From Candidatus Propionivibrio dominans (lineage in GTDB: Bacteria > Pseudomonadota > Gammaproteobacteria > Burkholderiales > Rhodocyclaceae), in the NCBI GenBank assembly GCA_016709335.1, contig JADJNC010000012.1, positions 1 through 32,982 on the forward strand: 32,982 nt of DNA. The letters are read 5' to 3'. Within the stretch, counting starts at the first letter, position 1, and each line of letters starts with the position of its first letter. A model generated the notes under the pieces. The model ran no database searches, was not told the DNA's origin, and saw only the letters and a list, made by a program, of their open reading frames with translations. Made by a program: the position numbers and the translations under genes. Below are positions 8,791 to 16,377 of the stretch, in pieces.

Positions 8791-9555
8791 ATGAAGAACA
8801 CGATCACAGACCTTCTGAAGCATCTGACGGAAGCACGGGAGGTGGTCATTTTCAGTGGTGCCGGACTCTCGGCGGATAGCGGTATCCCGACCTTCCGCGA
8901 CGGCGCCACCGGCCTGTGGGCCAACATTGATCCCGAGGAAGTGGCCAGCATCGAGGGCTTCGAGAACAATCCGGACAAGGTCTGGGCCTGGCATGAAGCA
9001 ATGCGCGCCCTGTTCGCCGAGGTTCAGCCCAATGCCGGGCATGAGGGAATCGCCTCGCTGGAGAGCCTGTTGCCGAACGCCAGGGTGACGATCATCACCC
9101 AGAACATCGACGGCCTGCATCAGGCCTCCGGCAGCACCCGCGTTTTCGAGATCCATGGCAGTGCCTTGCGCGTTCGTTGCCACCATCACTGCGGATTCAT
9201 CGAGCTGTGGCAGGCCGGTCAGTTGGCACCGCGTCAATGTCCATCCTGCGGCGCACGCGCTCGTCCGGACGTCGTCTGGTTCGGTGAAGCGCTCGACGAG
9301 GAGGTGTTTGCGCACGCCGCAGAGGCGGCAATTGATGCCGACATCTTCATTACGGTGGGAACTTCGGCGATCATTCAGCCCGCAGCGAGTCTCCCGATGG
9401 CGGCAAAGGAATACGGCGCCATGATCGTTGAAGTCAATCCGCACGCAACGCCATTTTCAGAGCATGCGGATTATTCGATCCGTTCCGGGGCCTCGGAGTT
9501 TTTCCCGGCGCTTTGCGCGGTGCTCTTGAATGGCATTGGAAAACTTGATCGCTGA
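8791..9555 (+). CDS. NAD-dependent protein deacylase, Sir2 family
   Basis: The product is 254 residues from the ATG at 8791, chosen because AGGAG lies 8 bases upstream and the protein then begins at the usual sirtuin N-terminus. Visible motifs in order are the NAD-binding FSGAGLSADSGIPTFRDG (about 22-39), TQNIDGLHQASGS (about 102-114) and FEIHGS with the catalytic His (about 118-123). A zinc-binding Cys set follows: RCHHHCGF, then QCPSCGA. Next are PDVVWFGE, VGTSAIIQPAASLP and EVNPHATPFSEHADYSI. Sirtuins remove acyl groups from protein lysines using NAD. The place where desuccinylating members such as CobB carry Tyr and Arg (YxxR) reads W-H-E-A-M-R here, so simple deacetylase activity is more likely; this rests on a by-eye alignment. 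The YiiM-like gene follows after 12 bp, so the two are probably co-transcribed. Confidence 0.93.
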   Translation: MKNTITDLLKHLTEAREVVIFSGAGLSADSGIPTFRDGATGLWANIDPEEVASIEGFENNPDKVWAWHEAMRALFAEVQPNAGHEGIASLESLLPNARVTIITQNIDGLHQASGSTRVFEIHGSALRVRCHHHCGFIELWQAGQLAPRQCPSCGARARPDVVWFGEALDEEVFAHAAEAAIDADIFITVGTSAIIQPAASLPMAAKEYGAMIVEVNPHATPFSEHADYSIRSGASEFFPALCAVLLNGIGKLDR

Positions 9556-9567
9556 GAGGACGGCAAC

Positions 9568-10215
9568 ATGGTGACACTCTTTGCCGGCGGGATCCGTTCT
9601 CTACCCCCTGATAATCGAGCAACCGGGATCTTCAAATCGGAACTGCACGGCGCCGTCCTGATCGGACGCAACGGGCTTGCCGGTGATGAACAGGCCGACC
9701 GTCGTGTGCATGGCGGTCCGGAGAAGGCCGTGCACCAATACCCCATAGGCAACTACGCCCTGTTGGCCGAAGCCTTCCCGGAGGTCCGGAATCTGCTGGT
9801 TGCCGGCTCCCTCGGTGAAAACCTGTCAGTCGCCGGCTGGGATGAAGCCAATGTCTGTATTGGCGACATTTTTCGCCTGGGGGAGGCGGTCATCCAGGTT
9901 TCGCAGCCGCGTACGCCCTGCTGGAAGATCGATAGCCGTTTTGGAGTCGAGGGAATGACCCGATTTATCGATCAGAGCGGTTTGTCGGGCTGGTATTTCC
10001 GGGTGATCGACGAAGGTATGGTCGCCCCGGAGAGTGAGTTCACGCTGATCGAGCGGGGTGCTCACGAAGTGTCGGTGAACAGGCTGCTATCGACATGGCG
10101 AGAACATCGACCGGCAGCGGAAGCTCTGGAATTGATTGCATCGATTCCGGCACTCTCCGCCAACTGGGTCAAAAAGCTGAACGATCGGGCGGAGCGTCTA
10201 AAACAACTGTCGTGA
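9568..10215 (+). CDS. MOSC domain protein, YiiM-like
   Basis: The product is 215 residues. The MOSC core spans about residues 20-150 and shows GLAGDEQADRRVHGGPEKAVHQYP, then GSLGENLSVAGWDEANVCIGDIFRLG, then the conserved Cys in VSQPRTPCWKID. The C-terminal portion (about 160-215, ERGAHEVSVNRLL onwards) is the three-helix '3-alpha' domain that follows MOSC in YiiM proteins. MOSC domains handle the molybdenum cofactor's metal-sulfur centre; YiiM has been linked to reduction of N-hydroxylated bases such as 6-hydroxylaminopurine. The ATG is 12 bp after the sirtuin stop, with GAGAGG upstream, and a terminator-like hairpin lies about 100 bp after the stop, so it ends a two-gene unit. Confidence 0.87.
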   Translation: MVTLFAGGIRSLPPDNRATGIFKSELHGAVLIGRNGLAGDEQADRRVHGGPEKAVHQYPIGNYALLAEAFPEVRNLLVAGSLGENLSVAGWDEANVCIGDIFRLGEAVIQVSQPRTPCWKIDSRFGVEGMTRFIDQSGLSGWYFRVIDEGMVAPESEFTLIERGAHEVSVNRLLSTWREHRPAAEALELIASIPALSANWVKKLNDRAERLKQLS

Positions 10216-10318
10216 GCCGTTCCTGACGATCAACCGAATGCGAGGCATCGCCATGGCGTTCCTGAAACCGGACTTCGACATGCAAGAGCGTTGTAATGAC
10301 TGCGTTACGCAATAAAAA

Positions 10319-10346
10319 GGCCGGTGCGCATCGCTGCAAACCGGCC
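10319..10346. terminator. Hairpin, likely terminator after the sirtuin/MOSC unit
   Basis: A 7-bp perfect stem GGCCGGT/ACCGGCC with a 14-base loop is preceded by AAAAA and followed by TGATTTATT. The T-rich tail suits termination of the plus-strand genes, and the A run would serve the minus strand, so it may act in both directions. Confidence 0.55.
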
Positions 10347-10357
10347 TGATTTATTGT

Positions 10358-10378
10358 GGCGGGTGGGTTAAACCCGCC
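10358..10378. terminator. Second hairpin between convergent genes
   Basis: A 7-bp perfect stem GGCGGGT/ACCCGCC closes a 7-base loop. It sits 9 bases downstream of the stop of the minus-strand gene 10388-10654 and 12 bases after the first hairpin. No good U-tract follows on either strand, so it may only stabilise transcript ends. Confidence 0.4.
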
Positions 10379-10387
10379 TGAACACCG

Positions 10388-10654
10388 CTAAACCGCCTTG
10401 TGGTGGTGCGTCTGAATGAAGTGTTTCAGCGTCAGGCGCAGCAACGCGGCGTGTTTCAAGTCGCCACGCTTGCGCGAAGCCTCGATGTCATCGGCAATCA
10501 TGCGCTTGATGCGCTTTTCACCGGTCTCCGTGTGCACCAGGTAATTGCCCATTTCGAGAGCCACAATTTCGGGCAAATGCTCGTGCTCGCCGATGGCCAA
10601 TATCTCGTCTTCGCTAAGTTCGGACAGTTCGATGCAATCCTGAATCGTGAGCAT
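10388..10654 (-). CDS. Small conserved hypothetical protein
   Basis: The product is 88 residues from the ATG at 10654. Two ATGs lie 8 and 7 codons upstream, but GGAG sits about 9 bases before this one and the protein then begins MLTIQDCIELSELSEDEILA, which looks like a natural N-terminus. It is acidic and helical at first (EDEILAIGEHEHLPEIVALEMGNYLV) and basic later (EKRIKRMIADDIEASRKRGD), ending in a His-rich tail (FIQTHHHKAV). I recall similar short proteins of unknown role in betaproteobacteria. There are no membrane segments and no known motif. It is transcribed toward the sirtuin/MOSC unit. Confidence 0.68.
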   Translation of the reverse strand: MLTIQDCIELSELSEDEILAIGEHEHLPEIVALEMGNYLVHTETGEKRIKRMIADDIEASRKRGDLKHAALLRLTLKHFIQTHHHKAV

Positions 10655-11219
10655 TTCAATTTTCTCCGTCGTCATCAATGCTATGTTATATGGCGCTCTT
10701 CTTCAAAGAGAGACCTCAGTCAGCGCCTGTTGTGAAGAGCAATCTGTGCCGCTTGTTCCGCGTAACTTTCGGTTCGGCCTGGAGCGTCGTATCGAAGGAC
10801 AGGAATTTCAACGTCACTACCGCCAGTATAGGTATTCTGTTTACCACGGTCAATTGCTGGCACGCGATCGAGTTAAAAAATCCGGCAGACACTGACCTTT
10901 TCAGAATGACGGAAGCTGTCGAGGTGTAAAACAGGAAAAAAGGTCCTGCACTCAAAATAAATGCAGAAAGTCATGATATTCAATTAATCGGATGTAGAAT
11001 TTATAGTGAGTGCGGGAGTCGAGTTCAAGTCCAGAACTGGGGCTGTGAGGTGGATGCATTCCAGGGCGAAGAGAGCTTGATGTCCCGGATTTACAAGGCA
11101 CAGGGAATAAAACGCAATTGTGGCGCAGGCTGATTCGAACTGAATCTTGCCAGGTGATCGGGTAGCTCATCTACCCGTTGATTTGATGTATCCGAAGTCG
11201 ATTGACGGAGGGCTTGTTC
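10655..11219. other. Long AT-leaning leader upstream of hoxF
   Basis: These 565 bp separate the small hypothetical gene from the divergent hydrogenase operon. Overlapping frames of about 80 codons exist on both strands, but none has a ribosome binding site or a recognisable product. A perfect hairpin CGGGTAG/CTACCCG lies at 11159-11177, 42 bp before the hoxF ATG, and could sit in the mRNA leader. I looked for a sigma-54 (GG-N10-GC) promoter, as used by some hox operons, and did not find a convincing one. Confidence 0.45.
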
Positions 11220-13052
11220 ATGCTTGATTCAAACCACGGCTTGTACCTGGAACCGATCCTCGCCCGCTATCATCTGCGGCCCGAGAATCTGGTGCAGATA
11301 CTGCGTGAAGCGCAGGAGCATTTCGGCTATGTTCATCCCGATGCCCTTGATTATCTGAGTGTAAAGCTGAATTTGCCGCGTGCCCGGGTCGAAGGGGTGG
11401 CGAGCTTTTATACGTTTTTCCATCTTCAGCCGTGCGGTAAATACCGTGTGCTGTTCTCCGACAACATCACCGACCGCATGCTGGGCAATCAGGCGCTGAT
11501 GGAACGCCTGTGCCGCAATTTGTGGGTCGAAGCGGGCAAGATGTCGGAAGACGGGCTGGTCAGTGTCGATTACACGTCCTGTACCGGCATGTGCGACCAG
11601 GGCCCGGCGCTGCTGGTCAATGGGCAGGCGATAACCCGCCTGTCGGCTGAGCGGATCGACCGCATCTGCGAACTGATCCGCGCCCAGGCGCCGTTGGCTG
11701 ACTGGCCGCCAGAGTATTTCGTGGTCACCGACAACATCCGTCGCAGCGATGTGCTTCTCGCCGGTGACTGGCCGGCGGGCGAGTCGATCCGGGCCGCCAT
11801 CGCACGTGGCGCCGAGGCCGTGCTTGAGGAATTGAAGCTCTCCAATCTGCGCGGGCGTGGCGGCGCCGGTTTTACCACGGCTACCAAATGGGAGTCGGCG
11901 CGCGCTGCCCCGTGCCCCGCAGACAAGCCCGAACGCTTCGTCGTCTGCAATGCCGACGAGGGCGAACCGGGAACGTTCAAGGATCGCGTGCTGCTGACCC
12001 GCCATGCCGATCTGGTGTTCGACGGCATGACCGTGGCCGGCTTCGCCATTGGCGCCGCAAAAGGTCTGGTCTACCTGCGCGGCGAATACCACTATCTGCT
12101 ACCGGCCCTGCTCGCCAAACTCGAAGAGCGCCGCGGCAATGGCCTGCTCGGCAAGGCGGTGTGCGCGCAGCCGGGCTTCGACTTCGATATCGAAATCCAT
12201 ATGGGCGCCGGAGCCTACGTTTGCGGTGAGGAATCGGCGCTGCTCGAATCGCTGGAAGGCAAGCGCGGCGTTCCGCGCAATCGTCCGCCCTTCCCGGTCA
12301 CCTGCGGCTATCTTGGCCAGCCGACGGTGGTCAATAACGTCGAAACGCTGTGCAAGGCGGCGCTCATCGCCCTCAAGGGCGGTGCCTGGTACGCCAGTCT
12401 GGGCACCAAGCAATCCACCGGAACCAAGTTGCTGTCGATTTCCGGCGACGTCGAAAATCCGGGGATTTACGAGTATCCCTTCGGCGTCTCGGTGGCCCAG
12501 GTCCTCAACGACTGCGGCGCCGGCAACGCGCAGGCGGTGCAGGTCAGCGGTGCCTCGGGCATCTGTCTGGCGATGCACGAATTCAGCAGGCGCATTGCCT
12601 TTGAAGATGTGCCGACGGCCGGCGCCTTCATGGTTTTTGGCGCGCATCGCGACATGTTTGAAGTGGCGCGTAATTTCGCACACTTTTTTGCCCACGAGAG
12701 CTGCGGTTTCTGTACGCCGTGCCGTGTCGGGACTTCACTGGTCGTCAACTTCATGGACAAGATCGCCAACGGGCATGGCTCGCAGTACGAGATCAACGAG
12801 ATTTTCAAGATTCACCGCCTGCTGCATGCGGCGAGCCATTGCGGCTTGGGGCAGACGGCGTGCAATCCGATTTTCGATACCCTGCAGAAGTTTCGCCCGG
12901 CCTACGAGCAGCGCTTGCGCTCACTCGATTTCGAGCCGGCCTTCGATCTCGATCAGGCGCTGGCGGTCGCCCGCCAGATGACCGGGCGCAACGATGCAGG
13001 AGCCCACTTTGATGCGCACGGCAGGGAAGTGGAAGTGGGGGTGCAATCATGA
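11220..13052 (+). CDS. hoxF: NAD-linked [NiFe]-hydrogenase diaphorase subunit HoxF
   Basis: The product is 610 residues from the ATG at 11220 (GGAGGG 7 bases upstream; a TTG six codons earlier is not needed). It is a NuoE-like domain (about 1-170, with TSCTGMCDQGP near 120) fused to a NuoF-like domain. The latter has the FMN/NADH loops RGRGGAGFTTATKW near 212 and GAGAYVCGEESALLESLEGKRG near 330. A [4Fe-4S] site is formed by ESCGFCTPCRVGT near 493-505 plus the Cys of SHCGLGQTA near 539. With HoxU it exchanges electrons between NAD(H) and the hydrogenase module in the cytoplasm. The N-terminal wording (VLFSDNITDRMLGN) is that of the Ralstonia-type soluble hydrogenase. It is the first gene of hoxFUYHW and overlaps hoxU by 4 bp. 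Confidence 0.96.
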   Translation: MLDSNHGLYLEPILARYHLRPENLVQILREAQEHFGYVHPDALDYLSVKLNLPRARVEGVASFYTFFHLQPCGKYRVLFSDNITDRMLGNQALMERLCRNLWVEAGKMSEDGLVSVDYTSCTGMCDQGPALLVNGQAITRLSAERIDRICELIRAQAPLADWPPEYFVVTDNIRRSDVLLAGDWPAGESIRAAIARGAEAVLEELKLSNLRGRGGAGFTTATKWESARAAPCPADKPERFVVCNADEGEPGTFKDRVLLTRHADLVFDGMTVAGFAIGAAKGLVYLRGEYHYLLPALLAKLEERRGNGLLGKAVCAQPGFDFDIEIHMGAGAYVCGEESALLESLEGKRGVPRNRPPFPVTCGYLGQPTVVNNVETLCKAALIALKGGAWYASLGTKQSTGTKLLSISGDVENPGIYEYPFGVSVAQVLNDCGAGNAQAVQVSGASGICLAMHEFSRRIAFEDVPTAGAFMVFGAHRDMFEVARNFAHFFAHESCGFCTPCRVGTSLVVNFMDKIANGHGSQYEINEIFKIHRLLHAASHCGLGQTACNPIFDTLQKFRPAYEQRLRSLDFEPAFDLDQALAVARQMTGRNDAGAHFDAHGREVEVGVQS

Positions 13053-13777
13053 AACAGGCGACGCTGATACTCGATGGCATGCCCGTGCCTTTTGCCGACG
13101 GGCAGACGATCATGGACGCGGCCATGGCGGCGGATATCTTCATCCCGCACCTGTGCCACCACCCGGAGTTCAGGCCGCAGGGCAGTTGCAAGCTGTGCAC
13201 CGTCAAGGCCAATGGTCGCTACGTTTCGTCCTGCACCATGCAGGCCAGGGACGGCATGGAGGTCGAGAACAATACCCCGGATCTGAATGACAAGCGGCGG
13301 ACGATGTTGCAGATGCTGTTTGTCGAGGGCAATCATTTCTGCCCTTCGTGCGAAAAGAGCGGCAACTGCATGCTGCAGGCGCTGGCCTACGAACTCGAAA
13401 TGCTCAATCCACATTTTGACCAGTTCTACCCGGACCGCCCGCTCGATGCTTCGCACCCGGAGGTATTGCTCGATTTCAATCGCTGCATTCTGTGCGAGTT
13501 GTGTGTACGCGCCAGCCGCGAAGTCGACGGCAAGAACGTCTTCGCGCTTGCCGGCCGGGGCATGACCAAGCATCTGATCGTCAATGCCCGCTCCGGCCGA
13601 CTGGCCGATACCGACTTTTCGCTGAGCGACCGGGCAGCGCACGTCTGCCCGGTCGGCGTCATTCTTGAAAAACGTCAGGGTTTCTCGGTGCCCATCGGCA
13701 AGCGGCAGTACGATGAACAGCCGATTGGTCAGCAGATGGATCGTCTGGCAGAGCGCACCGCGAAAGTGGAAGATTGA
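13049..13777 (+). CDS. hoxU: Hydrogenase electron-transfer subunit HoxU
   Basis: The product is 242 residues; it starts within the hoxF stop (ATGA overlap), implying translational coupling. It resembles the N-terminal part of NuoG. A [2Fe-2S] ferredoxin site is formed by Cys 36, 47, 50 and 62. A His-Cys3 [4Fe-4S] site follows in GNHFCPSCEKSGNC (His 96, Cys 98, 101, 107). A further [4Fe-4S] site uses CILCELC (Cys 146, 149, 152) and the later HVCPVG (Cys 200). All expected ligands are present. HoxU wires HoxF to the HoxYH module. One base separates its stop from the hoxY ATG. Confidence 0.96.
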   Translation: MKQATLILDGMPVPFADGQTIMDAAMAADIFIPHLCHHPEFRPQGSCKLCTVKANGRYVSSCTMQARDGMEVENNTPDLNDKRRTMLQMLFVEGNHFCPSCEKSGNCMLQALAYELEMLNPHFDQFYPDRPLDASHPEVLLDFNRCILCELCVRASREVDGKNVFALAGRGMTKHLIVNARSGRLADTDFSLSDRAAHVCPVGVILEKRQGFSVPIGKRQYDEQPIGQQMDRLAERTAKVED

Positions 13778-13778
13778 G

Positions 13779-14072
13779 ATGAGCGCCGTTCTGGAAAAGA
13801 AGAAGGTCAGGCTGGCCACAACCTCGCTGGCCGGTTGCTTTGGCTGTCACATGTCTTTTCTTGACATCGACGAGCGCCTGCTCCAGCTCCTTGAGGTGGT
13901 CGAGTTCGATCGTTCCCCGCTGACCGACATCAAGCATTGTGGCCCCTGCGACATCGGCCTGATCGAAGGTGGCGTGTGCAATGCCGAGAATGTTCATGTA
14001 TTGCGCGAGTTCCGCAAGAACTGCAAGGTGCTGATCGCGCTCGGTGCCTGCACATTTCGATTGAGCGATTGA
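13779..14072 (+). CDS. hoxY: Hydrogenase small subunit HoxY, C-terminal half missing
   Basis: The product is only 97 residues, whereas HoxY is normally about 180-210. The N-terminal part is canonical: TSLAGCFGCHMSFLDIDERL (Cys 20 and 23), SPLTDIK, IGLIEGGVCNAENVHVLREF and VLIALGAC (Cys 91). After that Cys the expected continuation (a Gly/Pro-rich loop and later the GCPP motif with the last ligand Cys) is absent. The frame reads TFRLSD and stops, and hoxH begins 8 bp later. The proximal [4Fe-4S] cluster would therefore lack its fourth ligand and the subunit half of its interface with HoxH. Since the genes on both sides are intact, an internal deletion or an assembly collapse in hoxY is the simplest reading. 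Confidence 0.9.
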   Translation: MSAVLEKKKVRLATTSLAGCFGCHMSFLDIDERLLQLLEVVEFDRSPLTDIKHCGPCDIGLIEGGVCNAENVHVLREFRKNCKVLIALGACTFRLSD

Positions 14073-14080
14073 GAGAAATC

Positions 14081-15568
14081 ATGAGCTTTGAACTGGAAAC
14101 CGCTGCCGCTGCGAGCACCCTGCGCCGCGTCGCCATCGACCCGGTCTCGCGCGTCGAGGGGCACGGCAAGGTAACGCTATTGCTCGACGAGAACGACGAA
14201 GTGTTGCAGGTACGCCTGCATATCGTCGAATTCCGAGGCTTTGAAAAATTCATTCAGGGCCGTCCTTACTGGGAAGTTCCGGTGATGGTGCAGCGCCTGT
14301 GCGGCATCTGCCCGGTGTCGCACCACTTGGCCGCTTCCAAGGCGCTCGACTGGGTGGTCGGTGCCCCGCGCCTGACACCGTCGGCCGAGAAGCTGCGCCG
14401 TCTGATGCATTACGGCCAGATGCTGCAATCGCACGCGTTGCATTTCTTCCATCTTTCCTCGCCCGATCTGCTCTTTGGTTTCGAGAGCGAGGTCGGCAAG
14501 CGCAACATCGTCGGGGTTGCCGCCGCATATCCCGAGGTGGCGAAGCAGGGCGTGCTGCTGCGGAAGTTCGGCCAGGAAGTGATCCGCCTGACCGCCGGCA
14601 AGCGCATCCATGGTACCGGCGCCATTCCGGGCGGCGTCAATCGGGCGCTCAGTCGCCAAGAGCGTGACAGCCTGCTGGCGGACATCGATCAGATCATCAC
14701 CTGGAGTCGCGAGGCGGTGCACATGGCGCGGGAACTGCACACCACTAATCCCGAGCTGTACGACGAATTCGGCACCTTCCGCTCGAACATCCTGTCGATT
14801 GTCGGCGCCGACGGAGCGCTCGATTTTTACGAGGGCAAACTGCGTGCGCGCGATGCCGACGGCAAGATCATCGTCGATGCTTTCGACGTGCAGAACTACC
14901 GCGAGTTGATCCAGGAGGAAGTCAAACCCTGGAGCTACATGAAGTTTCCCTTCCTGACGGCACTCGGCCCCGAGGCCGGCTGGTACAAGGTGGGGCCGCT
15001 GGCACGCGTACAGAACTGCGACTTCATCCCCTCGCCGCTGGCCGAAGCCGGGCGCCGCGAGTTTGTGGACTACGGCAAGGGGCGGCTGATCCATGCGCCG
15101 CTCGCCTATCACTGGGCGCGCATGATCGAAATGCTGCACGCCGCCGAAACGATCCGGACGCTGTTGCAGGACGACGATCTCTCGGGCAGCGATCTTGTCG
15201 CCTCCGGCCCGCATCAGCGCGCAGGCGTCGGCGTCATCGAGGCGCCGCGCGGCACGCTGATCCATCACTACCATGTTGACGATGACGATCTGGTGACCAT
15301 GTGCAACCTGATCGTGTCGACCACGCACAACAATCAGCCAATGAACGAGGCCGTCCGCCGCGTTGCCAAACGTTACCTCAGCGGACGCAAGCTGACTGAA
15401 GGCCTGCTCAATCATGTCGAAGTGGCGATTCGTGCTTTCGACCCCTGTCTGTCCTGCGCCACCCATGCGCTGGGCAAGATGCCGCTGGTGCTGACACTCC
15501 TCGATGCCGCAGGCAACGAAGTCAGCCGCCTCACCCGATCGGGCGACGGCGACTATTCCGAGGGATGA
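14081..15568 (+). CDS. hoxH: [NiFe]-hydrogenase large subunit HoxH (group 3d)
   Basis: The product is 495 residues from the ATG at 14081. The longer open frame upstream overlaps hoxY and is not used. Nickel-iron ligands are present: RLCGICPVSHH (Cys 74 and 77) and, near the C-terminus, DPCLSCATH (Cys 456 and 459, His 462). Other family landmarks include AIDPVSRVEGHG, GTGAIPGGVN and GVIEAPRGTLIHHY. As in Ralstonia HoxH, a C-terminal extension (about 33 residues after His 462) should be cut off by HoxW after nickel insertion. The 8-bp gap from hoxY and the ATGA overlap with hoxW indicate one transcript. Confidence 0.96.
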   Translation: MSFELETAAAASTLRRVAIDPVSRVEGHGKVTLLLDENDEVLQVRLHIVEFRGFEKFIQGRPYWEVPVMVQRLCGICPVSHHLAASKALDWVVGAPRLTPSAEKLRRLMHYGQMLQSHALHFFHLSSPDLLFGFESEVGKRNIVGVAAAYPEVAKQGVLLRKFGQEVIRLTAGKRIHGTGAIPGGVNRALSRQERDSLLADIDQIITWSREAVHMARELHTTNPELYDEFGTFRSNILSIVGADGALDFYEGKLRARDADGKIIVDAFDVQNYRELIQEEVKPWSYMKFPFLTALGPEAGWYKVGPLARVQNCDFIPSPLAEAGRREFVDYGKGRLIHAPLAYHWARMIEMLHAAETIRTLLQDDDLSGSDLVASGPHQRAGVGVIEAPRGTLIHHYHVDDDDLVTMCNLIVSTTHNNQPMNEAVRRVAKRYLSGRKLTEGLLNHVEVAIRAFDPCLSCATHALGKMPLVLTLLDAAGNEVSRLTRSGDGDYSEG

Positions 15569-16074
15569 TCCCGAAGCCCCTGCTGCTGCTGGCCGTCGGC
15601 AACGAAAGCCGCGGCGACGATGCCCTCGGGCCCTTGCTGGCTAGGCGCGTGCAGGCGTGGCTGGCGAGCACCGGCCTGGACAACCAGGTCGAGGTCATCG
15701 AGGAATTCCAGCTCCAGATCGAGCACACGCTGGATATCAAGGATCGCCAACTGCTGCTCTTTGTCGATGCCGGGCAAGGAACTGTGTCGCCGTTTACTTT
15801 TTATGCAGTCAAAGCCAGGCGGCTCGATGGACACAGCTCGCACGCCCTCGCACCGGAATCCTTACTTGGTGTCTATGCCCAGGTGCACCAGGCTTCGCCA
15901 CCGCCAGCGTTCATCCTTTGTCTGGCCGGTGAAGGCTTTGAACTTGGCGAACCGCTGTCAGCCGCAGCGGTATTGCATCTGGAACAGGGCTTCGCCTTCT
16001 GCCGGGGATTGTTTGAGCAGCCGACGCCTGCAACCTGGTCAGAGCAGGCAGCTCGAATGCAAAACCCTTCTTGA
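15565..16074 (+). CDS. hoxW: Hydrogenase maturation endopeptidase HoxW
   Basis: The product is 169 residues and begins in the hoxH stop (ATGA). It has the HybD/HoxW peptidase fold signature: LAVGNESRGDDALGPLLAR at the N-terminus with the nickel-sensing acidic residues, and then EEFQLQIEHTLDI and LLFVDAG. These proteases remove the C-terminal tail of the large subunit once nickel is in place. Its presence next to hoxH matches the uncleaved tail seen in HoxH. No hyp genes, hoxI or hoxA regulator are visible in the window, so nickel and cyanide-ligand assembly must be encoded elsewhere. Confidence 0.92.
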   Translation: MIPKPLLLLAVGNESRGDDALGPLLARRVQAWLASTGLDNQVEVIEEFQLQIEHTLDIKDRQLLLFVDAGQGTVSPFTFYAVKARRLDGHSSHALAPESLLGVYAQVHQASPPPAFILCLAGEGFELGEPLSAAAVLHLEQGFAFCRGLFEQPTPATWSEQAARMQNPS

Positions 16075-16121
16075 ATAGTCATGAAGTTCATCTCGTGGCC
16101 CCGAAGCCAGGCTTCGCGCTC

Positions 16122-16141
16122 ATTCCGGCGAAAGCCGGAAT
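16122..16141. repeat. Palindromic repeat, dRS3-like core
   Basis: A 20-bp near-perfect palindrome ATTCCGGCGAAAGCCGGAAT followed by CCAG. The same core occurs at 19391-19410 and, with one base changed, at 24735-24754. It resembles the dispersed ATTCC-N-GGAAT repeats (dRS3 and relatives) common between genes in betaproteobacteria. It lies 48 bp after hoxW and could also fold as a 3' end hairpin. Confidence 0.7.
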
Positions 16142-16260
16142 CCAGAAAGCACGGTCGGAAATCTCCTGGATTTCGAACCAGGAACTCGTCCCTGAGCAAT
16201 CCGACAGCATATTGCAGACATCCATTAAGCATAAAACTCACAAGACTCGAGGACCGCATT

Positions 16261-16288
16261 TTGCCAGAAACGGTCACCGGGTTATAGT
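16261..16288 (+). promoter_or_regulatory. Candidate sigma-70 promoter for the PaiB-like gene
   Basis: TTGCCA at 16261-16266 and TATAGT at 16283-16288 are separated by 16 bp and lie about 90 bp before the ATG at 16378. The two direct repeats AATGACCT (about 16311 and 16360) downstream of it could be operator half sites, since PaiB relatives are proposed regulators. This is inference from consensus only. Confidence 0.4.
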
Positions 16289-16377
16289 TAGTCTATGGCA
16301 GGTAATCGGCCAATGACCTGTCAGTCATATTCACGATACGATCTTGGCTATCAGAACTTGAATGACCTATCTCGACC

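Noticed and set aside
10678..10929. 83-codon frame and overlapping frames in the hoxF leader
   Set aside because: Frames of similar length occur on both strands, none has a Shine-Dalgarno, and no family is recognisable.
11010..11060. tRNA-like T-arm wording (GAGTTCAAGTCC)
   Set aside because: The flanking bases do not pair as a T stem, and no acceptor, D or anticodon arms can be drawn.
14177..15466. 429-codon antisense frame over hoxH
   Set aside because: It is a shadow produced by high GC codon use of hoxH, which has full family motifs.
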